Origin: Rhytidiadelphus loreus
Lineage: Eukaryota > Streptophyta > Bryopsida > Hypnales > Hylocomiaceae
DNA: 64,000 nucleotides
Assembly (NCBI GenBank): GCA_947034895.1
Contig: OX344763.1
Location: 53,133,025 to 53,197,024, forward strand
Direction: 5' to 3'
Positions 54,701-64,000 of the stretch are shown piece by piece; the first letter of the stretch is position 1, and each line of letters starts with the position of its first letter. The notes below the pieces were generated by a model. The model made no database searches, was not told where the DNA came from, and worked only from the letters and a program-made list of their open reading frames with translations. The translations under genes were made by a program, and so were the position numbers.

Positions 54701-57700
54701 TTTTCTAAGACATGAAAGTACAACGCATGGTTCGTGCATCAATTTCTAATTCAACGTCCAACGTCATTCAATGTAACCACCAAATGAATATTTCTTTGGA
54801 TATTTGGATTTAAGAAGAATTGCAACTTGCACCACATGTTTGCACATTCCTTTTCACTTGAATTTTGATGAGTTCCAGTTTTCTAATACATGAAAATACA
54901 GCGCAAGGTTCGTGCATCAATTTCTAATTTAAAGTTCAAGGTCATTCAATGTTACCACCAAATGAATAATTTTTTCGATATTTGGATTTAAGAAGAATTG
55001 CAACTTGCACCACATGTTTGCACATTCTTTTTCACTTGAATTTCATAAGTTCAATTTTCTAAGACATGAAAGTACAGCGCAAGGTTCGTGCATCAATTTC
55101 TAATTCAACGTCCAAAGTCATTCAATGTAACTACCAAAAGAATATTTCTTTGGATATTTGGATTTAAGAAGAATTGCAACTTGCACCACATGTTTGTACA
55201 TTCTTTTTCACTTGAAATTCATGAGATCCAATTTTCTATGACATGAAAATACAGCGCGAGGTTCGTGCATCAATTTCTAATTTAACGTTCAAGGACATTC
55301 AATGTTACCACCAAATGAATAATTTTTTCGATATTTGGATTTAAGAAGAATTGCAACTTGCACCACATGTTTGCACATTCTTTTTCACTTGAATTTCATG
55401 AGTTCCAATTTTCTAAGACATGAAAGTACAACGCATGGTTCGTGCATCAATTTCTAATTCAACGTCCAACGTCATTGAATGTAACCACCAAATGAATATT
55501 TCTTTGGATATTTGGATTTAAGAAGAATTGCAACTTGCACCACATGTTTGCACATTCTTTTTCACTTGAATTTTGATGAGTTCCAGTTTTCTAAGACATG
55601 AAAATACAGCGCAAGGTTCGTGCATCAATTTCTAATTTAACGTTCAAGGTCATTCAATGTTACCACCAAATGAATAATTTTTTCGATATTCGGATTTAAG
55701 AAGAATTGCAACTTGCACCACATGTTTGCACATTCTTTTTCACTTGAATTTCATGAGTTCCAATTTTCTAAGACATGAAAGTACAACGCATGGTTCGTGC
55801 ATCAATTTCTAATTCAACGTCCAACGTCATTCAATGTAACCACCAAATGAATATTTCTTTGGATATTTGGATTTAAGAAGAATTGCAACTTGCACCACAT
55901 GTTTGCACATTCTTTTTCACTTGAATTTTGATGAGTTCCAGTTTTCTAATACATGAAAATACAGCGCAAGGTTCGTGCATCAATTTCTAATTTAAAGTTC
56001 AAGGTCATTCAATGTTACCACCAAATGAATAATTTTTTCGATATTTGGATTTAAGAAGAATTGCAACTTGCACCACATGTTTGCACATTCTTTTTCACTT
56101 GAATTTCATAAGTTCAATTTTCTAAGACATGAAAGTACAGCGCAAAGTTCGTGCATCAATTTCTAATTCAACGTCCAAAGTCATTCAATGTAACTACCAA
56201 AAGAATATTTCTTTGGATATTTGGATTTAAGAAGAATTGCAACTTGCACCACATGTTTGTACATTCTTTTTCACTTGAAATTCATGAGATCCAATTTTCT
56301 ATGACATGAAAATACAGCGTGAGGTTCGTGCATCAATTTCTAATTTAACGTTCAAGGACATTCAATGTTACCACCAAATGAATAATTTTTTCGATATTTG
56401 GATTTAAGAAGAATTGCAACTTGCACCACATGTTTGCACATTCTTTTTCACTTGAATTTCATGAGTTCCAATTTTCTAAGACATGAAAGTACAACGCATG
56501 GTTCGTGCATCAATTTCTAATTCAACGTCCAACGTCATTGAATGTAACCACCAAATGAATATTTCTTTGGATATTTGGATTTAAGAAGAATTGCAACTTG
56601 CACCACATGTTTGCACATTCTTTTTCACTTGAATTTTGATGAGTTCCAGTTTTCTAAGACATGAAAATACAGCGCAAGGTTCGTGCATCAATTTCTAATT
56701 TAACGTTCAAGGTCATTCAATGTTACCACCAAATGAATAATTTTTTCGATATTTGGATTTAAGAAGAATTGCAACTTGCACCACATGTTTGCACATTCTT
56801 TTTCACTTGAATTTCATGAGTTCCAATTTTCTAAGACATGAAAGTACAACGCATGGTTCGTGCATCAATTTCTAATTCCACGTCCAACGTCATTGAATGT
56901 AACCACCAAATGAATATTTCTTTGGATATTTGGATTTAAGAAGAATTGCAACTTGCACCACATGTTTGCACATTCTTTTTCACTTGAATTTCATTAGTTC
57001 AATTTTCTAATACATGAAAATACAGCGCAAGGTTCGTGCATCAATTTCTAATTTAAAGTTCAAGGTCATTCAATGTTACCACCAAATGAATAATTTTTTC
57101 GATATTTGGATTTAAGAAGAATTGCAACTTGCACCACATGTTTGCACATTCTTTTTCACTTGAATTTCATGAGTTCCAATTTTCTAAGACATGAAAGTAC
57201 AACGCATGGTTCGTGCATCAATTTCTAATTCAACGTCCAAAGTCATTCAATGTAACCACCAAATGAATATTTCTTTGGATATTTGGATTTAAGAAGAATT
57301 GCAACTTGCACCACATGTTTGCACATTCTTTTTCACTTGAATTTCATAAGTTCAATTTTCTAATACATGAAAATACAGCGCAAGGTTCGTTCATCAATTT
57401 CTAATTTAAAGTTCAAGGTCATTCAATGTTACCACCAAATGAATAATTTTTTCGATATTTGGATTTAAGAAGAATTGCAACTTGCACCACATGTTTGCAC
57501 ATTCTTTTTCACTTGAATTTCATAAGTTCAATTTTCTAAGACATGAAAGTACAGCGCAAGGTTCGTGCATCAATTTCTAATTCAACGTCCAAAGTCATTC
57601 AATGTAACTACCAAAAGAATATTTCTTTGGATATTTGGATTTAAGAAGAATTGCAACTTGCACCACATGTTTGTACATTCTTTTTCACTTGAAATTCATG

Positions 57701-58900
57701 AGATCCAATTTTCTATGACATGAAAATACAGCGCGAGGTTCGTGCATCAATTTCTAATTTAACGTTCAAGGACATTCAATGTTACCACCAAATGAATAAT
57801 TTTTTCGATATTTGGATTTAAGAAGAATTGCAACTTGCACCACATGTTTGCACATTCTTTTTCACTTGAATTTCATGAGTTCCAATTTTCTAAGACATGA
57901 AAGTACAACGCATGGTTCGTGCATCAATTTCTAATTCAACGTCCAACATCATTGAATGTAACCACCAAATGAATATTTCTTTGGATATTTGGATTTAAGA
58001 AGAATTGCAACTTGCACCACATGTTTGCACATTCTTTTTCACTTGAATTTTGATGAGTTCCAGTTTTCTAAGACATGAAAATACAGCGCAAGGTTCGTGC
58101 ATCAATTTCTAATTTAACGTTCAAGGTCATTCAATGTTACCACCAAATGAATAATTTTTTCGATATTTGGATTTAAGAAGAATTGCAACTTGCACCACAT
58201 GTTTGCACATTGTTTTTCACTTGAATTTCATGAGTTCCAATTTCCTAAGACATGAAAGTACAACGCATGGTTCGTGCATCAATTTCTAATTCAACGTCCA
58301 ACGTCATTGAATGTAACCACCAAATGAATATTTCTTTGGATATTTGGATTTTAGAAGAATTGCAACTTGCACCACATGTTTGCACATTCTTTTTCACTTG
58401 AATTTTGATGAGTTCCAGTTTTCTAAGACATGAAAATACAGCGCAAGGTTCGTGCATCAATTTCTAATTTAACATTCAAGGTCATTCAATGTTACCACCA
58501 AATGAATAATTTTTTCGATATTTGGATTTAAGAAGAATTGCAACTTGCACCACATGTTTGCACATTCTTTTTCACTTGAATTTCATGAGTTCCAATTTTC
58601 TAAGACATGAAAGTACAACGCATGGTTCGTGCATCAATTTCTAATTCAACGTCCAACGTCATTGAATGTAACCACCAAATGAATATTTCTTTGGATATTT
58701 GGATTTAAGAAGAATTGCAACTTGCACCACATGTTTGCACATTCTTTTTCACTTGAATTTTGATGAGTTCCAGTTTTCTAAGACATGAAAATACAGCGCA
58801 AGGTTCGTGCATCAATTTCTAATTTAACGTTCAAGGACATTCAATGTTACCACCAAATGAATAATTTTTTCGATATTTGGATTTAAGAAGAATTGCAACT
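51780..58900. repeat. Zone D: regular dimeric HOR (355 bp) with nested 6-mer
   Basis: Two monomer types alternate. Type 1 (177 bp) has 'tttcatgagttcc', 'aaagtacaacgcatgg', 'attcaacgtccaacgtc' and 'aatatttctttgg'. Type 2 (178 bp) has 'gaattttgatgagttccag', 'aatacagcgcaagg', 'tttaacgttcaaggtc' and 'aataattttttcg'. The 'gtacaacgc' landmark falls at 51,881, 52,236, 52,591, 52,946 and 53,301, each 355 bp apart, and again in 355-bp steps at 54,363/54,718, 55,426/55,781, 56,489/56,844 and 57,903/58,258/58,613. This is the most regular part of the window and probably the most recently homogenised. Confidence 0.9.
54071..57611. repeat. 6-monomer, 1,063-bp HOR in tandem, then an 8-monomer variant
   Basis: The rare 'aactaccaaaagaat' sits at about 54,071, 55,134, 56,197 and 57,611, giving steps of 1,063, 1,063 and 1,414 bp. 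Each 1,063-bp unit adds up as 177+177+178+177+178+176. In order it holds a 'gcgcgagg' monomer, type 1, type 2, type 1, a type-2 variant with 'tctaatacatg' and 'tttaaagttc', and a 176-bp 'cataagttcaattttc' monomer. The third unit is stretched to eight monomers by extra 'gtacaacgc' and 'aatacatg' monomers near 57,000-57,400. Confidence 0.88.
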
Positions 58901-59130
58901 TGCACCACATGTTTGCACATTCTTTTTCACTTGAATTTCATAAGTTCAATTTTCTAAGACATGAAAGTAGAGCGCAAGGTTCGTGCATCAATTTCTAATT
59001 CAACGTCCAAAGTCATTCAATGTAACCACCAAATGAATATTTCTTTGGATATTTGGATTTAAGAAGAATTGCAACTTGCACCACATGTTTGCACATTCTT
59101 TTTCACTTGAATTTCATAAGTTCCAATTTT

Positions 59131-60380
59131 CTAGGACATGAAAGTACAACGCAAGGTTCGTGCATCAATTTCTAATTTAACGTTCAAGGTCATTCAATGT
59201 TACCACCAAATGAATATTTCTTTGGATATTTGGATTTAAGAAGAATTGCAACTTGCACCACATGTTTGTACATTCTTTTTCACTTGAAATTCATGAGTTC
59301 CAATTTTCTATGACATGAAAATACAGCGCGATGTTCGTGCATCAATTTCTAATTTAACGTTCAAGGACATTCAATGTTACCACCAAATGAATAATTTTTT
59401 CGATATTTGGATTTAAGAAGAATTGCAACTTGCACCACATGTTTGCACATTCTTTTTCACTTGAATTTTGATGAGTTCCAGTTTTCTAATACATGAAAAT
59501 ACAGCGCAAGGTTCGTGCATCAATTTCTAATTTAACGTTCAAGGTCATTCAATGTTACCACCAAATGAATAATTTTTTCGATATTTGGATTTAAGAAGAA
59601 TTGCAACTTGCACCACATGTTTGCACATTCTTTTTCACTTGAATTTCATAAGTTCAATTTTCTAAGACATGAAAGTACAGCGCAAAGTTCGTGCATCAAT
59701 TTCTAATTCAACGTCCAAAGTCATTCAATGTAACCACCAAATGAATATTTCTTTGGATATTTGGATTTAAGAAGAATTGCAACTTGCACCACATGTTTGC
59801 ACATTCTTTTTCACTTGAATTTTATAAGTTCCAATTTTCTAGGACATGAAAGTACAACGCAAGGTTCGTGCATCAATTTCTAATTTAACGTTCAAGGTCA
59901 TTCAATGTTACCACCAAATGAATATTTCTTTGGATATTTGGATTTAAGAAGAATTGCAACTTGCACCACATGTTTGTACATTCTTTTTCACTTGAAATTC
60001 ATGAGTTCCAGTTTTCTATGACATGAAAATACAGCGCAAGGTTCGTGCATCAATTTCTAATTTAACGTTCAAGGACATTCAATGTTACCACCAAATGAAT
60101 AATTTTTTCGATATTTGGATTTAAGAAGAATTGCAACTTGCACCACATGTTTGCACATTCTTTTTCACTTGAATTTCATAAGTTCAATTTTCTAAGACAT
60201 GAAAGTACAGCGCAAGGTTCGTGCATCAATTTCTAATTCAACGTCCAAAGTCATTCAATGTAACCACCAAATGAATATTTCTTTGGATATTTGGATTTAA
60301 GAAGAATTGCAACTTGCACCACATGTTTGCACATTCTTTTTCACTTGAATTTTATAAGTTCCAATTTTCTAGGACATGAA
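59131..60380. repeat. Short local HOR (3-4 monomers) in zone E
   Basis: The 'ctaggacatgaaag' landmark occurs at 59,131, 59,839 and about 60,369. The steps are 708 bp (4 x 177) and 530 bp (177+177+176). The last two copies share the private 'gaattttataagttcc' (59,818 and 60,348) and the 176-bp 'cataagttcaattttc' monomer, so the most recent event is a 3-monomer duplication. Confidence 0.75.
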
Positions 60381-63130
60381 AGTTCAACGCAAGGTTCGTG
60401 CATCAATTTCTAATTTAAAGTTCAAGGTCATTCAATGTCACCACCGAATGAATATTTCTTTGGATATTTGGATTTAAGAAGAATTGCAATTTGCACCACA
60501 TGTTTGTACATTCTTTTTCACTTGAAATTCATGAGTTCCAATTTTCTATGACATGAAAATACAGCGCGATGTTCGTGCATCAATTTCTAATTTAAAGTTC
60601 AAGGTCATTCAATGTTACCACCAAATGAATAATTTTTTCGATATTTGGATTTAAGAAGAATTGCAACTTGCACCACATGTTTGCACATTCTTTTTCACTT
60701 GAATTTCATGAGTTCCAATTTTCTAAGACATGAAAGTACAACGCATGGTTCGTGCATCAATTTCTAATTCAACGACCAACGTCATTCAATGTAACCACCA
60801 AATGAATATTTCTTTGGATATTTGGATTTAAGAAGAATTGCAACTTGCACCACATGTTTGCACATTCTTTTTCACTTGAATTTTGATGAGTTCCAGTTTT
60901 CTAAGACATGAAAATACAGAGCAAGGTTCGTGCATCAATTTCTAATTTAACGTTCAAGGTCATTCAATGTCACCACCAAATGAATAATTTTTTCGATATT
61001 TGGATTTAAGAATAATTGCTACTTGCACCACATGATTCCAAATTCTTTTTCACTTGAATTTCATAAGTTCCAATTTTCTAAGACATGAAAGTCCAGCACA
61101 AGGTTCGTGCATCAATTTCTAATTCAACGTCGAACGTCATTCAATGTAACTACCAAATGAATATTTCTTTGGATATTTGGATTTAAGAAGAATTGCAACT
61201 TGCACCACACGTTTACACATTCTTTTTCACTTGAATTTCATAAGTTCCAATTTTCTAAGACATGAAAGTACAACGCAAGGTTCGTGCATCAATTTCTAAT
61301 TTAACGTTCAAGGTCATTCAATGTTACCACCAAATGAATATTTCTTTGGATATTAGGATTTAAGAAGAATTGCAACATGCACCACATGTTTGTACATTCT
61401 TTTTCACTTGAAATTCATGAGTTCCAATTTTCTATGACATGAAAATACAGCGCGAGGTTCGTGCATCAATTTCTAATTTAACGTTCAAGGACATTCAATG
61501 TTACCGCCAAATGAATAATTTTTTCGATATTTGGATTTAAGAAGAATTGCAACTTGCACCACATGTTTGCACATTCTTTTTCACTTGAATTTCATGAGTT
61601 CCAATTTTCTAAGACATGAAAGTACAACGCATGGTTCGTGCATCAATTTCTAATTCAACGTCCAACGTCATTGAATGTAACCACCAAATGAATATTTCTT
61701 TGGATATTTGGATTTAAGAAGAATTGCAACTTGCACCACATGTTTGCACATTCTTTTTCACTTGAATTTTGATGAGTTCCAGTTTTCTAAGACATGAAAA
61801 TACAGCGCAAGGTTCGTGCATTAATTTCTAATTCAACGTCCAACGTCATTCAATGTAACCACCAAATGAATATTTCTTTGGATATTTGGATTTAAGAAGA
61901 ATTGCAACTTGCACCACATGTTTGCACATTCTTTTTCACTTGAATTTCATAAGTTCCAATTTTCTAAGACATGAAAGTACAACGCAAGGTTCGTGCATCA
62001 ATTTCTAATTTAACGTTCAAGGTCATTCAATGTTACCACCAAATGAATATTTCTTTGGATATTTGGATTTAAGAAGAATTGCAACTTGCACCACATGTTT
62101 GCACATTCTTTTTCTCTTCTATTTCATGAGTTCCAATTTTCTAGGACATGAAAATACAGCGCAAGGTTCCTGCATCAATTTCTAAATCATCGTCCAACGT
62201 CATTCAATGTAACCACCAAATGAATATTTCTTTGGATATTTGGATTTAAGAAGAATTGCAACTTGTACCACATGTTTACACATTCTTTTTCACTTGAATT
62301 TCATAAGTTCCAATTTTCTATGACATGAAAATACAGCGCAAGGTTCGTGCATCAATTTCTAATTCAACGTCCAACGTCATTCAACGTAACCACCAAATGA
62401 ATATTTCTTTGGATATTTGGATTTAAGAAGAATTGCAACTTGCACCACATGTTTGCACATTCTTTTTCACTTGAATTTCATGAGTTCCAATTTTCTATGA
62501 CATGAAAATACATCGCAAGGTTCGTGCATCAATTTCTAATTCAACGTCCAACGTCATTCAACGTAACCACCAAATGAATATTTCTTTGGATATTTGGATT
62601 TAAGAAGAATTGCAACTTGCACCACATGTTTGCACATTCTTTTTCACTTGAATTTCATGAGTTCCAATTTTCTAAGACATGAAAATACAGCGCAAGGTTC
62701 GTGCATCAATTTCTAATTTAACGTTCAAGGTCATTCAATGTTACCAACAAATGAATAATTTTTTCGATATTTGGATTTAAGAAGAATTGCAACTTGCACC
62801 ACATGTTTGCACATTCGTTTTCACTTGAAATTCATGAGTTCCAATTTTCTATGACATGAAAATACAGCGCAAGGTTCGTGCATCAATTTCTAATTTAACG
62901 TTCAAGGACATTCAATGTTACCACCAAATGAATATTTTTTTGGATATTTGGATTTAAGAAGAATTGCAACTTGCACCACATGTTTGCACATTCTACTTCA
63001 CTTGAATTTCAGGAGTTCCAATTTTCTAAGATATGAAAATACAGCGCAAAGTTCGTGCATGAATTTCTAATTTATCGTTCAAGGTCATTCAATGTTACCA
63101 CCAAATGAATATTTCTTTGGATACTGGGAT

Positions 63131-63210
63131 TTAAGAAGAATTGCAACTTGCACCACATGATTGCACATTCTTTTCCACTTGAATATCATAAGTTCCAATT
63201 TTCTATGACA
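63131..63210. repeat. Isolated zone-A-like monomer at the right edge
   Basis: The segment has 'catgattgcac', 'cttttccacttgaatatca' and 'taagttccaattttct', the diagnostic zone-A set, more than 27 kb from the nearest similar monomers (35.0-35.3 kb). Its neighbours are ordinary zone-E monomers. Confidence 0.75.
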
Positions 63211-64000
63211 TGAAAATACAGCGCAAGGTTCGTGCATCAATTTCTAATTTAACGTTCAAGGACATTCAATGTTACCACCAAATGAATATTTTTTTCGATA
63301 TTTGGATTTAAGAAGAATTGCAACTTGCACCACATGTTTGCACATTCTTTTTCACTTGAATTTCAGGAGTTCCAATTTTCTAAGATATGAAAATACAGCG
63401 CAAGGTTCGTGCATGAATTTCTAATTTATCGTTCAAGGTCATTCAATCTTACCACCAAATGAATAATTTTTTCGATATTTGGATTTAAGAAGAATTGCAA
63501 CTTGCACCACATGTTTGCACATTCTTTTTCACTTGAATTTCATGAGTTCCAATTTTCTAGCACATGAAAGTACTGTGCAAGGTTCGTTCATCAATTTCTA
63601 ATTCAACGTCCAACGTCATTCAATGTTACCACGAAATGAATATTTCTTTGGATATTTGGATTTAAGAAGAATTGCAACTTGCACCACATGTTTGCACATT
63701 CGTTTTCACTTGAAATTCATGAGTTCCAATTTTCTATGACATGAAAATACAGCGCGAGGTTCGTGCATCAATTTCTAATTTAACGTTCAAGGACATTCAA
63801 TGTTACCGCCAAATGAATAATTTTTTCGATATTTGGATTTAAGAAGAATTGCAACTTGCACCACATGTTTGCACATTCTTTTTCACTTGAATTTCATGAG
63901 TTCCAATTTTCTAAGACATGAAAGTACAACGCATGGTTCGTGCATCAATTTCTAATTCAACGTCCAACGTCATTGAATGTAACCACCAAATGAATATTTC

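Larger units (their letters stand above)
1..64000. repeat. Satellite DNA array, ~177-bp monomer, ~361 copies, head-to-tail
   Basis: The whole window is a tandem array. The landmark 'gttcc' recurs at 177, 354, 531, 708 and so on to 63,900, which is 361 steps averaging 177.0 bp. In order from 'ggatttaagaag', each monomer carries 'attgcaacttgcacc', 'catgtttgcacattc', 'acttgaatttcatgag', 'ttccaattttct', 'gacatgaaaatacagcgc', 'aaggttcgtgcatcaattt', 'ctaatttaacgttc', 'cattcaatgttaccacc' and 'aaatgaatatttctttgg'. A by-eye consensus has 58 G/C in 177 positions (33%). Every copy has the same orientation, and no non-satellite sequence interrupts the array. Monomer length and HOR structure are typical of centromeric or pericentromeric satellites of plants and animals; that role is inference. 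No gene, RNA gene or mobile element was found anywhere in it. Confidence 0.98.
58900..64000. repeat. Zone E: less ordered satellite flank
   Basis: About 29 monomers mixing zone-D-like units with other types: 'ctaggacatgaaag' with 'caacgcaagg', 'gaattttataagttcc', 'tttaggagttcc'-like and 'tttatcgttc' monomers. Scattered private substitutions are more frequent (for example 61,350-61,380, 62,112-62,190 and 63,420-63,450). The window ends inside a type-1 monomer, so the array continues beyond it. No gene is seen. Confidence 0.8.

Noticed and set aside
58245..58460. 71-codon ORF on the reverse strand
   Set aside because: Created by one substitution (a to t at about 58,352, 'gattttag' for 'gatttaag') that removes the reverse-frame stop; otherwise ordinary satellite.
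1..64000. CRISPR array
   Set aside because: Units are contiguous 177-bp repeats with no short direct repeat separated by unique spacers, and there are no cas genes.
1..64000. CENP-B box
   Set aside because: The closest stretch, 'gttcgtgcatcaatttc', has TTCG but lacks the required A and CGGG positions in all variants read.
1..64000. Transposon, LTR, telomere repeat, rRNA or tRNA inside the array
   Set aside because: Reading through every line I found only satellite monomers in one orientation; no terminal repeats, TTTAGGG-like tracts or structured RNA genes were seen.
1..64000. Firm species or named satellite assignment
   Set aside because: Monomer length and AT content fit several plant or animal centromeric satellites. 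I cannot recall a matching sequence, so no family name is given.

Overview
The window is one uninterrupted satellite DNA array. From the first base to the last it consists of head-to-tail copies of an AT-rich monomer of about 177 bp (about 33% GC for a consensus I assembled by eye). Using the 'gttcc' landmark as phase zero, the array runs from just before base 1 to 63,900 in 361 monomers with a net drift of only 3 bp, although many single monomers are 176 or 178 bp. I see no inversion, transposon, unique spacer, rRNA, tRNA or credible protein gene on either strand.

This points to a eukaryotic chromosome, probably centromeric or pericentromeric. The reasons are nucleosome-sized monomers, higher-order repeats (HORs) and decay of CpG sites of the kind methylation causes. 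A plant is my best guess from the monomer length. Plant centromere satellites are commonly 150-180 bp, and cucumber is known to have a 177-bp one, but I cannot match this sequence to any named family from memory.

Subfamilies divide the window. Zone A (1 to ~8,990) is heterogeneous, with 'gattgcac...cttttccacttgaatatcat' monomers. Zone B (~8,990-34,840) is marked by 'gatacttgg', 'caattgaa', 'gctacttgcacctcatg' and 'agagggc', and contains duplicated blocks of 0.8-3.8 kb. A short transition (~34,840-35,400) contains A-like monomers. Zone C (~35,400-51,780) has 'gtgcaacgc', 'agcacatgaaagtagagc' and 'aaggtatcc' monomers in a mosaic HOR, including a 12-monomer (2,124 bp) unit. Zone D (~51,780-58,900) has a clean 355-bp dimer (177+178) nested in a 6-monomer 1,063-bp HOR. 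Zone E (~58,900-64,000) is looser and has another A-like monomer near 63,160.

No genes work together here. What the sequence records is amplification, unequal exchange or conversion in register, and local homogenisation. All comparisons were made by eye, so block edges are good to roughly tens of bases and identities are approximate.
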